This document shows positions 5,558 through 12,101 of a stretch of DNA of 14,400 bases, piece after piece. A program made the translations under genes and the position numbers. The DNA is from Thermoplasmata archaeon. Lineage in GTDB: Archaea > Thermoplasmatota > Thermoplasmata > GCA-020350865. A model generated the notes under the pieces. That model did no database searches and had not been told where the DNA came from. It saw only the letters and a program-made list of their open reading frames with translations. How positions within the stretch are numbered: the stretch's first letter is position 1; each line of letters starts with the position of its first letter. Location: assembly GCA_020350865.1 (NCBI GenBank), contig CP070726.1:974206-988605 (forward strand). Direction: 5' to 3'.

Positions 5558-7468
5558 ATGGTTAAGGAATACCTTGTAAGCAAAGAGCCTGGGAAGGTCT
5601 TCATGCTGTGCAACGAAGCCATGGTGAGGGGCGCCCTGGAAGCCGATGTCAAACTGGCATCCTTTTACCCAGGAGCCCCAACAAGCGAGATCCTTGACTC
5701 GTTCAACACCCACCAGGAGCATTTTGACTATAAATTCACTATCGCCACCAACGAGAAGGTTGCCCTCGAAACCGCTGCCGGAGCCTCCTTGGCAGGCTTT
5801 AGAAGTTTCACATCCATGAAGTCAGTGGGCCTCAATGTGGCCTCGGATGCCTTCTTCTCACTGGCCTATACCGGCATCAAAGGTGGGCTTGTGATGGTGG
5901 TTGCGGATGATCCCCACTGTCACTCTTCCCAGAATGAAGAGGACGGACGATTTTTTGGTCCCAACGCGTACATCCCAATGCTCGAACCGTCCAATCCTTC
6001 CGAGGCCAGGACCATGGTCAGGGAGGCCTTCGACATTTCGGAGAAACATAGAAGTATCGTTCTCATAAGGACAACAACAAGGGTGAACCACCAGAGCGGC
6101 ATAGTCGAAACAGGTGTAATGGAGCGCAAGCCTTTCAGCCCGGCTAAATGGTCGGAGGTGGGTGATACATATTTTACGGTTGGCGAGGAAGCCAGAAAGA
6201 AAAAGCTCGCTCTGATGGAAAAGATTAGTGCCATAAAGGAGGAATTCGAGGATTCACCGTATAATGTTGTCACGGACGGAGACGGTGATGTGGGCATCCT
6301 GACCTCAGGTGTGGGCTACTGCTATGCGGTGGATGCATGCAAAATCCTCGGAATAAATCCGCATTTATTCAAGGTCGGTACCACATTCCCGTTACCTGAA
6401 AGAAAGATGGCTAAATTCATGGAGGGCATTAAAACACTCGTCGTGGTTGAAGAACTTTCACCATATCTCGAGCATGCGGCCAAGAGAATTGCTAAAGATG
6501 CCGGTTTGGAACTGAAAATATTTGGCAAGGGGACGGGCCATTTCAGCGAGGCCATGGAGTATAATCCTTCCATCGTTGTGATGGGCATGGCAAATGCCAT
6601 GAAACTCGATCCCCCTGTGGACTATAATGCCCTTTTGAAGAGGGCAGAAGAGCTCAAGGCCATATTGCCCGAGAGAATACCAGTGTTCTGTGCGGGGTGT
6701 CCTCATCGAGCCACTTTCTGGGCCATCAGGCAGGCCGTACGGGGCAGGAATGTGGTCTTCAACAACGACATAGGTTGCTATTCAATGGCGTACTTCCCGC
6801 CGCTTTCCATGACCATGTCGCTTCTGTGCATGGGAGCATCCCTTGGCCTGAGTGCCGGTCTCTCCCAGGTTGTGGAGGATGATGTCATGTGCGTTGTGGG
6901 CGACTCCACATTCTTCCATGCCGCGTTGCCTGGCCTTGTTAATGCAGCCTACCACGACCTTCCCCTGACACTTGTCGTCCTTGACAATCAGGTCACTGCC
7001 ATGACAGGACAGCAGACGCATCCAGGCACACCTGAGGGCAGGGGCAAACCGGAGGGCAAGAGAAGAATCGAGATAGAGGATGTGTGTAAGGGTATCGGAA
7101 TCGAAGATATAACGATAATAGATGCCTATGATGTGAAGAGCAACATCCCAAAGATCAAGGAGGCCCTGGATTTTTCAGGACTCTCTGTGATCATATCAAG
7201 GCGCTCATGCGCCCTCCACGGAGACAGAATCAAGCGCCGATCAGGGGAGCCCATCGTACCAAACGAGGTGGACAAGGAGATCTGCAAGAAACCCCACACA
7301 TGTATCAGAGATTTCTACTGCCCTTCGTTTATATTCGATACAGATGACAGGGCGGCAAGGATCCAACCCGAAATCTGCGACGGCTGCGGTGTTTGTGCCA
7401 AAATCTGTCCTTTTGGATCCATTCATCCGGTGGACGAGAAGGCTGAACAAAAGGAGGTGGAGAGATGA
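5558..7468 (+). CDS. iorA: Indolepyruvate:ferredoxin oxidoreductase, alpha subunit
   Basis: A 636-residue large subunit of IOR, which converts arylpyruvates (from Trp, Phe, Tyr transamination) plus CoA to aryl-acetyl-CoA and CO2 and reduces ferredoxin. Order: pyrimidine-binding domain opening with LCNEAMVRGALEA and FYPGAPTSEI (about 36-45), a middle domain, CAGCPHR (378-384), the ThDP-Mg motif starting GDSTFFH at 448 with VLDN about 30 residues on, and a C-terminal ferredoxin domain. In the latter, C607, C610, C613 and C617 (CDGCGVCAKICP) bind one 4Fe-4S cluster. The preceding CKKPHTC and FYCPSF supply further cysteines of the second, unusual cluster. The start follows a strong AGGAGGA. The gene overlaps iorB by ATGA, so the subunits are translationally coupled. 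Related activity on other 2-oxoacids is possible. Confidence 0.93.
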   Translation: MVKEYLVSKEPGKVFMLCNEAMVRGALEADVKLASFYPGAPTSEILDSFNTHQEHFDYKFTIATNEKVALETAAGASLAGFRSFTSMKSVGLNVASDAFFSLAYTGIKGGLVMVVADDPHCHSSQNEEDGRFFGPNAYIPMLEPSNPSEARTMVREAFDISEKHRSIVLIRTTTRVNHQSGIVETGVMERKPFSPAKWSEVGDTYFTVGEEARKKKLALMEKISAIKEEFEDSPYNVVTDGDGDVGILTSGVGYCYAVDACKILGINPHLFKVGTTFPLPERKMAKFMEGIKTLVVVEELSPYLEHAAKRIAKDAGLELKIFGKGTGHFSEAMEYNPSIVVMGMANAMKLDPPVDYNALLKRAEELKAILPERIPVFCAGCPHRATFWAIRQAVRGRNVVFNNDIGCYSMAYFPPLSMTMSLLCMGASLGLSAGLSQVVEDDVMCVVGDSTFFHAALPGLVNAAYHDLPLTLVVLDNQVTAMTGQQTHPGTPEGRGKPEGKRRIEIEDVCKGIGIEDITIIDAYDVKSNIPKIKEALDFSGLSVIISRRSCALHGDRIKRRSGEPIVPNEVDKEICKKPHTCIRDFYCPSFIFDTDDRAARIQPEICDGCGVCAKICPFGSIHPVDEKAEQKEVER

Positions 7469-8124
7469 GCAAGGATTCCGGGTTTGACATAATGTTTGCA
7501 GGAGTGGGGGGACAGGGAATAGTAATGCTCTCAAACATCATTGGAACCGCCTGTGCTAAGGCCGATTTGAATGCCATCACAGGGGAACTTCACGGCCTTT
7601 CCCAGCGCAGCGGCACCGTCTTCATTCATATGAGAGTGGGAGGGGACAATATCTCACCTCTGATACCATATGGTGGGGCAGATGCCATAGTGGCGTTAGA
7701 GCCCCAAGAAGCGTTACGTTATATTGAGTACCTGAAAAACGACGGCATTATTATCATGAACACCAGAATGATTCATCCCCCCATCGAGGTTGCGGCCCTT
7801 TCGAAGGAGAAACGAACCGACTTCATAACATTCGAGGCGGTAAGGGAAAACATAGGTGCGGTCACAGACAATATCGCATCTCTTGATGCCCTAGCCCTGG
7901 CTAAAGAAGCGGGAAATCCTCTTACGGAAAATGTGGTCTTTATCGGGGCCCTATCGGCACTTGCAGCCTTTCCCCTTGATTCCAAGGTGCTCAAGGAGAG
8001 CGTGGCCGAGACTGTTCCAAAGAAGGCATTGGATGTGAATATCAGGGCATTTGACCTGGGGTATAAAGCAGCATACGACAGCCTGTGCCAGAAAGTGGAA
8101 TGCATAGAAAGGGAGCTGGACTGA
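7465..8124 (+). CDS. iorB: Indolepyruvate:ferredoxin oxidoreductase, beta subunit
   Basis: A 219-residue gamma-type (2-oxoacid oxidoreductase) domain protein, the small subunit of IOR. The opening DIMFAGVGGQGIVMLSNII (GVGGQG at 13-18) is the family signature. GELHGLSQRSGTVFIHMR and the VALEPQEALRY region also match IorB, and the length is close to the usual 200. The start ATG overlaps the iorA stop (ATGA, 7465-7468), with GGAGGTGGAGAG in front of it. The last base of its TGA is the first base of the next gene's ATG. The IorA2B2 complex is cytoplasmic and oxygen-sensitive, which fits the upstream rubrerythrin. Confidence 0.93.
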   Translation: MSKDSGFDIMFAGVGGQGIVMLSNIIGTACAKADLNAITGELHGLSQRSGTVFIHMRVGGDNISPLIPYGGADAIVALEPQEALRYIEYLKNDGIIIMNTRMIHPPIEVAALSKEKRTDFITFEAVRENIGAVTDNIASLDALALAKEAGNPLTENVVFIGALSALAAFPLDSKVLKESVAETVPKKALDVNIRAFDLGYKAAYDSLCQKVECIERELD

Positions 8125-8720
8125 TGACACAGGTCCTCGGAATAATGTGCAGTCCAAGATTCGGCGGCAATTCTGATATATTGCTTGACAGCGCTTTGAA
8201 GGGGGCAGAGGAGGGTGGGGCTCAAATTGAGAAAATCAGTCTCTGCGATCTACATATAGCACCCTGCAAAGAATGCCTGGCATGCGATATCTCCGGGGAG
8301 TGCGTGCAGGCCGACGACATGCGCCTTCTCTATCCGAAGCTCATTGAGGCGGACAGGCTGTTTTTAGCCTCTCCCATATTCTTCATGGGTATATCTGCCC
8401 AGGCCAAGGCCATGATAGACCGGTGCCAATGTATATGGGTGAGGCGATACAAGATGAAGCAAACCATCGGCCGGGGGAGGGAACACAGGAAGGGATTCTT
8501 CTTGTCTGTTGGCGGTACAAAAAATCCAGAGAAGTTCTCAGGGGCGGTTAAGTGCGTGAAGGCCTTCTTCGCAACACTGGATGTTACTTACGAAAAGGAA
8601 CTCCTCATCGCAGATGTGGACGAGAAAGGGGCAATTGAAAGGCACCCTTCTGCCCTTGCGGATGCAAGGAGGATGGGGAAGGAGATTTTAAGGTATAGAA
8701 TCATCGGAAAATTGTCATAA
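8124..8720 (+). CDS. Iron-sulfur flavoprotein (Isf-like, NADPH-dependent FMN reductase fold)
   Basis: A 198-residue flavodoxin-fold protein. LGIMCSPRFGGNSD (5-18) is the FMN phosphate-binding loop of the NADPH-dependent FMN reductase family. C48-x2-C51-x2-C54-x5-C60 (CKECLACDISGEC) is the compact motif that binds a 4Fe-4S cluster in Methanosarcina Isf. ASPIFFMGISAQAK is the second conserved loop. The ATG at 8124 overlaps the iorB stop as TGATG. The frame is open upstream to 8085, but that start would lie inside iorB. Isf proteins are dimers that take ferredoxin electrons and can reduce O2 or peroxide. Coupling to iorAB suggests it may handle electrons from the IOR reaction, which is inference. 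Confidence 0.85.
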   Translation: MTQVLGIMCSPRFGGNSDILLDSALKGAEEGGAQIEKISLCDLHIAPCKECLACDISGECVQADDMRLLYPKLIEADRLFLASPIFFMGISAQAKAMIDRCQCIWVRRYKMKQTIGRGREHRKGFFLSVGGTKNPEKFSGAVKCVKAFFATLDVTYEKELLIADVDEKGAIERHPSALADARRMGKEILRYRIIGKLS

Positions 8721-8742
8721 AATCATAGGTTCGGTCACAATA

Positions 8743-8754
8743 TCTCTTTTTCTT
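8743..8754 (+). terminator. T-rich tract after the sulfur/IOR array
   Basis: TCTCTTTTTCTT starts 22 bases after the stop of the flavoprotein gene. A T-rich tract of this kind is enough for intrinsic termination by archaeal RNA polymerase. The following CTTATACGA could equally be part of a promoter for the foldable element downstream. Confidence 0.4.
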
Positions 8755-8770
8755 ATACGATATTAGAACC

Positions 8771-8933
8771 GGTGAGGCCGAGTGTGACGGATTGAAGGGA
8801 GGAAAAAAACTCCATTTGATTTGCAAGAAGGGCAAATCCCAAGTATGGGCCTGAAGTCAGTACCATACATTTACGAGCGCCGAGGAGTTGGGGAATATCA
8901 CTCTTCAATCTTTCGCCCGGTTTCGGCCTCACC
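8771..8933 (+). ncRNA. Candidate structured RNA of unknown family
   Basis: About 163 bases fold by nested perfect pairing. P1 is 8771-8781 with 8923-8933 (11 bp, GGTGAGGCCGA). P2 is 8790-8797 with 8903-8910 (8 bp, GATTGAAG), extendable by G8789-U8911, G8798-U8902 and G8799-C8901. P3 is 8808-8813 with 8884-8889 (AACTCC). Inside are two hairpins, P4 8818-8824 with 8832-8838 (GATTTGC, 7-base loop) and P5 8843-8848 with 8863-8868 (GTATGG), capped by 8851-8853/8858-8860. The three G-U pairs (including G8782-U8922) exist only on the plus strand, which favours that orientation. It does not match the conserved cores of RNase P, SRP RNA, 5S rRNA or tRNA as I know them. A small non-autonomous mobile element is the main alternative, though I see no target-site duplication. 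Confidence 0.5.
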
Positions 8934-9109
8934 TCGCACATGGCGTTTTACAGAAGGTCAAGATGAATTTCCCAGCTATTTTATTACGATAGGATAAGGG
9001 AGTATTCCTTACTGCTCCGCCCTTTCCTCAAGCCGCAAGCATATTCCATGTAATAACTACTTTGTCTGAAAGTCACCTCGCCTCTGCAGATACTACATGT
9101 ATCCGTAGG

Positions 9110-9122
9110 CTTATATATTTTA
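9110..9122 (+). promoter_or_regulatory. Strong TATA box
   Basis: CTTATATATTTTA is the best archaeal TATA-box match in this gap. It would place a start near 9143 and give a leader of about 100 bases to the Fap7-like gene. It is nearly symmetric, so it could also serve minus-strand transcription toward the foldable element at 8771-8933. Confidence 0.5.
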
Positions 9123-9152
9123 CGCATTGAATGACCCAATAATGGCGGATTT

Positions 9153-9181
9153 GCCCGTTAAAACCCCGAAATACGCCCGTT
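9153..9181. repeat. Direct repeat GCCCGTT spaced 22 bases
   Basis: GCCCGTT occurs at 9153-9159 and again at 9175-9181, exactly 22 bases (about two helical turns) apart, between the two possible promoters of the next gene. Same-face binding by a regulator is possible. The copies are short and chance cannot be excluded. Confidence 0.25.
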
Positions 9182-9213
9182 TTGTCGTAGTTATACAAAA
9201 TGAAAACCCAAAA

Positions 9214-9223
9214 GGATATATCC
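9214..9223 (+). promoter_or_regulatory. Palindromic TATA-like site near the Fap7 start
   Basis: GGATATATCC is a perfect 10-bp palindrome centred about 27 bases before the ATG at 9246. If it is the TATA box, transcription would begin at or next to the start codon and the mRNA would be leaderless. That would fit the weak ribosome-binding site (GGGGAAAGACC) in front of the gene. Confidence 0.4.
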
Positions 9224-9245
9224 CACTATTTACTGGGGAAAGACC

Positions 9246-9770
9246 ATGAAAATCGCCCTCTCAGGCACTCCCGGCGTGGGAAAATCCACCACCGCGGAGC
9301 TGCTCCGTGATATGGGTTATTCGGTTATCGATGTAAATCTTCTGGCTGGGCAGCAGGGATTCATCGTGGACCATGACGACGTACGAGATACGGATGATGT
9401 GGATTTGGAAGCAATGGATGAGTATATGATGAAACAACCTCAGGAAGAAGAGGTCATCTACGAGGGACACCTGGCACATCTGCTTTCGGTGGATATGGTG
9501 GTGATTTTGCGTTGCAATCCTCTCGTCCTCCAACAAAGGCTCAACAAAAAGGGATGGCCTGATTCGAAGGTCAAAGAGAACGTCCAAGCCGAGATACTTG
9601 ACGTGATCAAGGTGGAGGCCTATGAACGACATGAAAGAATCTATGAAATCGATACCACATCCTGCTCCCCTGCGGAAGTAGCTGAAGAATTCGAAAAAAT
9701 AATGGATGGTAATCATACTGAGCCAGATATAGCCTGGCTTTCCGATTTCAATTACCTTCTCCTGGAGTAG
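9246..9770 (+). CDS. fap7: Fap7/AK6-like nucleotide kinase (putative adenylate kinase)
   Basis: A 174-residue P-loop kinase of the Fap7/hCINAP (AK6, COG1936) family. GTPGVGKST at 7-15 is the Walker A motif. IYEGHLAHLL (71-80) is the family-specific segment, VVILRCNP (85-92) precedes the lid, and GWPDSKVKENVQAEILDV (103-120) is the characteristic lid and following helix. The length is typical. Archaeal Fap7 binds ribosomal protein uS11 and its ATPase/adenylate kinase activity serves small-subunit maturation, so the protein is cytoplasmic. It stands alone between two non-coding gaps, each holding a foldable element. The last ten or so residues (DFNYLLLE) are variable. The ribosomal role is from family knowledge, not from this sequence. 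Confidence 0.9.
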   Translation: MKIALSGTPGVGKSTTAELLRDMGYSVIDVNLLAGQQGFIVDHDDVRDTDDVDLEAMDEYMMKQPQEEEVIYEGHLAHLLSVDMVVILRCNPLVLQQRLNKKGWPDSKVKENVQAEILDVIKVEAYERHERIYEIDTTSCSPAEVAEEFEKIMDGNHTEPDIAWLSDFNYLLLE

Positions 9771-9814
9771 ATAATGCAACAAAAGTTCCCACAAATTGCT
9801 GGAAAACTACCTTA

Positions 9815-9824
9815 TTTTATAAAG
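9815..9824 (+). promoter_or_regulatory. TATA-like element after the Fap7 gene
   Basis: TTTTATAAAG, with a second candidate ATTATTTATA at 9851-9860, lies between the Fap7 stop and the foldable element at 9901-10025. The second would place a start near 9886, just before that element. No coding frame follows on the plus strand, so any transcript would be non-coding. Confidence 0.35.
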
Positions 9825-9885
9825 TTGAACTGATTTTAATTTATGAGAAAATTATTTATAGTCTCAAAAGCATAATATAGAACCC

Positions 9886-10032
9886 AGTATTGTAAAGTTG
9901 CCACTCGGTTTTAAAAGATAACAGGAGCGCCGTGTGGGGGCGCAGTGATACAAGGCATTGAACGCAGCCTTGCCCGAAATACCTGTAAGTTCAGTGGAGC
10001 ACCGTTGAAGGGGGCTATGACACACCTTTTTT
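9886..10032 (+). ncRNA. Second candidate structured RNA with T6 end
   Basis: The pairing is nested. Helix A is 9901-9905 with 9993-9997 (CCACT/AGTGG). Helix B is 9921-9925 with 9982-9986 (ACAGG/CCTGT). Helix B encloses hairpin C, 9927-9931 with 9939-9943 (GCGCC/GGCGC, 7-base loop), and hairpin D, 9951-9956 with 9967-9972 (CAAGGC/GCCTTG, 10-base loop). The loop of C (GTGTG, 9932-9936) can also pair with CACAC at 10021-10025, directly before six T residues (10027-10032), which would be a pseudoknot. A TATA-like box at 9851-9860 and the T6 run suggest a short plus-strand transcript. A minus-strand origin is possible because AATATTTAAAA also reads as a TATA box that way. No known family is recognised, and the ends are estimates. 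Confidence 0.42.
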
Positions 10033-10055
10033 AAATATTGTTATACGGGAAGTTC

Positions 10056-11342
10056 TTACCTCAGCCATGCAAAATCGCTGCCGTCCAATGCCCCGTGGAG
10101 GACCACCATGATTACCGCCACAACTGAGAGCATTAAGTGGATTCTACGCCATTTATCCAATCCCCATCGCTGTTTAAACTGCTGCTGCTGCCAGCCCGCA
10201 TAGCCCAAGGTACCAAGTATCAATAGGGAAGGCAATCCCAGGGCCAGTCCTCTCAGGGAGGAAGCATAGGGACTGAAAGGAAGGAACGTACCGTGCAGGG
10301 CGGACAACACTAGTAGCACAAAGGAGAACCTGCAGTGCCATTTGACCCTATTTTTTCTTCCCGCAATCATCTTTTCAATTCTCGAGTTTACGGGTTTTAC
10401 CAATCCACTGAGCAAAATCGAAACAAACAGCAGGGTTCCGGATAAAAGACCAGTGATTCTCTCCATTAATATGATGGAGACAGAGACATACTCCTCTTCT
10501 TCCGGAGGGTTGTACACCAGTTTGTCACCCACTTTCAAGCTCGATTCCCTCTCCTCAAAATATTCATGTCTGTCCCGGTTCTCACCTTCTTCGTGATCAT
10601 AATATGCGGTTCCGGAGACCCGAACACCTATTTGATTGTCCCCCCTAGATATTGACTTAAGAGACCAGTTGAAAGTGTATTTCTCACCGGGTCCCAGGTC
10701 AGGTCCCTTTTGCCGCATCTGGCCTGCGCCGTACTCCACATCAATTGTGAGGGTGAAGGATACGCTCGGCGGGCCGATGAAGTATATAACCTCTGCTTGA
10801 TATTCGCCATATCCGCCCCTTTGGATATCTCGCTCATCCAGCTCCACCCGTTCATCTGCTTCTGGGCTTTCAGATACCCACTGCTCACCGTTTGGGCTGG
10901 TGACGCTCAAATCGATGTCGTTCCTGCCCAGTATCCCTTCATTGCCATCCAGTGAAACAACCGCGGAAAAAGCCCCCTCCTCAACCGGGAACGTGTAGCC
11001 CATGGTGATTCCTGGTCCCACTGTGCCGCTCACTTCATCATGAAACGGCTCCCCGGGTTCTGTTTTTGATCTCAAATGCGGAGCGCTTGTGATATCTATT
11101 ACGGCCTCGACATCCTCCAGGGTATGCTCCCCCGGGTTCTTGACAACGACCTTGTATTCGAATCCATAATCCACGGGCACCTCTTCGGGTGCATCGAGGA
11201 TGACCGCAAAGGCCTTGAAATTGGAATGACACTCCTCGCAGCCGTTCTCCTGGGAAAGTGAATTTGAGTTGCCTATGGGGGGAATAAGCATCACAGTGAT
11301 AATGAGGATTGAAGAAATCAGAACGGTATATGCTCTGTTCAT
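10056..11342 (-). CDS. Exported monoheme cytochrome c domain fused to a di-heme b-type membrane domain
   Basis: A 428-residue protein, not recognised as a named family. Residues 1-25 form a signal-like hydrophobic segment. C35-E-E-C38-H39 is a c-type heme motif. Residues about 45-275 look like one or two beta-rich extracellular domains (NPGEHTLEDVEAVIDI, then charged strands) and contain no further CxxCH. Four membrane segments follow (about 286-313, 337-356, 364-384, 402-419). Two of them carry exact H-x13-H pairs, H336/H350 and H402/H416, the spacing that holds two stacked b hemes in ferric reductase/NOX and related proteins. No flavin or NAD domain is attached. The predicted role is electron transfer across the membrane to or from an external heme. 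RBS-like GAGG precedes the ATG, and a TATA box sits close upstream. Confidence 0.75.
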   Translation of the reverse strand: MNRAYTVLISSILIITVMLIPPIGNSNSLSQENGCEECHSNFKAFAVILDAPEEVPVDYGFEYKVVVKNPGEHTLEDVEAVIDITSAPHLRSKTEPGEPFHDEVSGTVGPGITMGYTFPVEEGAFSAVVSLDGNEGILGRNDIDLSVTSPNGEQWVSESPEADERVELDERDIQRGGYGEYQAEVIYFIGPPSVSFTLTIDVEYGAGQMRQKGPDLGPGEKYTFNWSLKSISRGDNQIGVRVSGTAYYDHEEGENRDRHEYFEERESSLKVGDKLVYNPPEEEEYVSVSIILMERITGLLSGTLLFVSILLSGLVKPVNSRIEKMIAGRKNRVKWHCRFSFVLLVLSALHGTFLPFSPYASSLRGLALGLPSLLILGTLGYAGWQQQQFKQRWGLDKWRRIHLMLSVVAVIMVVLHGALDGSDFAWLR

Positions 11343-11359
11343 GAGCCTCAGTTAATGGC

Positions 11360-11373
11360 TTTTATATATATAG
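11360..11373 (-). promoter_or_regulatory. TATA box of the cytochrome gene
   Basis: On the minus strand CTATATATATAAAA is centred about 25 bases before the ATG at 11342, so the transcript would start at or within a few bases of the start codon. It lies in the divergent gap shared with the Mg2+ transporter cluster. Confidence 0.55.
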
Positions 11374-11427
11374 TAATTCCTGAAATACGTTAATTTGTAT
11401 AATTAGAAAATGCTTTGTCAGGAGGGC

Positions 11428-11437
11428 ATATATCCAA
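11428..11437 (+). promoter_or_regulatory. TATA-like element of the Mg2+ transporter cluster
   Basis: CATATATCC follows GGAGGG and is centred near 11432, predicting a start around 11458. It shares ATATATCC with the palindromic site before the Fap7-like gene. The choice is tentative, since A/T-rich TTGTATAATTAG at about 11395-11406 is an alternative. Confidence 0.4.
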
Positions 11438-11463
11438 TTTGATTTCCGAAAAGTTTTAATGAG

Positions 11464-11476
11464 GTGAATCATTCAC
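11464..11476. promoter_or_regulatory. Perfect 13-bp palindrome, candidate operator
   Basis: GTGAATCATTCAC has 6-bp arms around a single central base. It sits just downstream of the predicted start site and upstream of the first permease gene, where a dimeric repressor could block transcription. No regulator gene is adjacent. The identity of the binding protein is unknown. Confidence 0.4.
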
Positions 11477-11546
11477 TGGAAGGGAAAAGAGGATATGCGA
11501 ATGTCTGAATCCATCGATGACCGTAGTTTGAGAAACAGGTGTGCTT

Positions 11547-12101
11547 ATGGAAATCCGGGGAGTACTTCGGCAGAGTCTTCCCCTATTGCTCCTGTGCGGG
11601 ATAGGGGAGGTGTTTGCAGGGGCGGTGCTTGGCAGAAACACTCGTACCCTAGATATGCTCCCTGGCCTTCTGGTACTCGTTCCGGCATTGATTGGTCTCA
11701 GAGGCAACATCAACACCACATTGGGCTCCAGGCTCGGCAGCGCTGTGCACATGGGTCTCATCTCCACAAAAAACTTCTGGAATGACGAGATGAAGGAGAA
11801 CTTCAAGGCCTCGCTTTTTCTTACTATAATCATGTCTGCTGTGGCTGGCCTTCTGGCATATATCACCACAGTGGCCCTGGGGCAATCGGCCCTCAACATG
11901 CTGAAGCTCCTTGCAATAGCCGTGATTGCAGGCTCAATTGCCGGTGTAATTCTGGCATTTATCACGGTGGGTATCATCTTCTATGCATTTAAAAGGGGCC
12001 TTGACCCGGACAATGTCACGGGCCCATCCCTCGCCACATTCGGTGATATCATCACCCTGGGCTGCATAATAGGCGTTGCCGTCATGATAGGAGGCATTTA
12101 G
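11547..12101 (+). CDS. MgtE/SLC41-type cation permease, half 1
   Basis: A 184-residue membrane protein, one MgtE transmembrane domain (COG1824-like) without the cytoplasmic N and CBS domains of bacterial MgtE. About five helices are seen. The two family motifs are PALIGLRGNINTTLGSRLGS (about 46-65) and GLDPDNVTGPSLATFGD (about 150-167); conserved acidic residues in the latter line the Mg2+ pathway in MgtE. I chose ATG 11547 (AGGTG just before it). GTG 11541 is in frame, and an in-frame stop lies at 11529. A well-placed start at 11501 (AGAGG at 8-base distance) opens a different frame encoding MSESIDDRSLRNR, so the N-terminus may be affected by a frameshift. The partner half follows with no gap. 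SLC41 proteins carry two such domains fused, so a heterodimer is expected. Confidence 0.85.
   Translation: MEIRGVLRQSLPLLLLCGIGEVFAGAVLGRNTRTLDMLPGLLVLVPALIGLRGNINTTLGSRLGSAVHMGLISTKNFWNDEMKENFKASLFLTIIMSAVAGLLAYITTVALGQSALNMLKLLAIAVIAGSIAGVILAFITVGIIFYAFKRGLDPDNVTGPSLATFGDIITLGCIIGVAVMIGGI

Larger units (their letters stand above)
8934..9245. other. Intergenic stretch upstream of the Fap7-like gene
   Basis: There is no convincing reading frame here. It contains an imperfect hairpin (TAAGG at 8995-8999 with CCTTA at 9007-9011, stem extendable to 7 bp), a 9-base direct repeat TCACCTCGC (near 8929 and 9073), and the promoter elements listed separately. Nothing else is seen. Confidence 0.5.

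Noticed and set aside
8771..8933. RNase P RNA, because GGGAGGAAAAAAACTCC recalls its first conserved region
   Set aside because: The partner conserved region is not found, the element is too short for an archaeal type A/M RNA, and the helix order does not fit.
8771..8933. A miniature inverted-repeat mobile element
   Set aside because: Not excluded, but no target-site duplication flanks the 11-bp ends, and the several internal helices are better explained by a folded RNA.
8753..8941. A 62-codon minus-strand reading frame across the foldable element
   Set aside because: It coincides almost exactly with the nested inverted repeats, matches no family I know and has no clear ribosome-binding site. 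The G-U pairs favour a plus-strand RNA instead.
9261..9794. A 177-codon minus-strand frame opposite the Fap7-like kinase
   Set aside because: The plus-strand frame has Walker A and the family lid motif. The minus frame has no recognisable domain.
9901..10032. A tRNA or 5S rRNA in the gap after the Fap7 gene
   Set aside because: There is no 7-bp acceptor stem, TTC T-loop or CCA-side pattern, and none of the 5S conserved loops could be found.
11456..11977. A 173-codon minus-strand frame opposite the first permease half
   Set aside because: It is the shadow of a gene with clear MgtE motifs and is rich in Arg/Pro/Ser without a fold signature.
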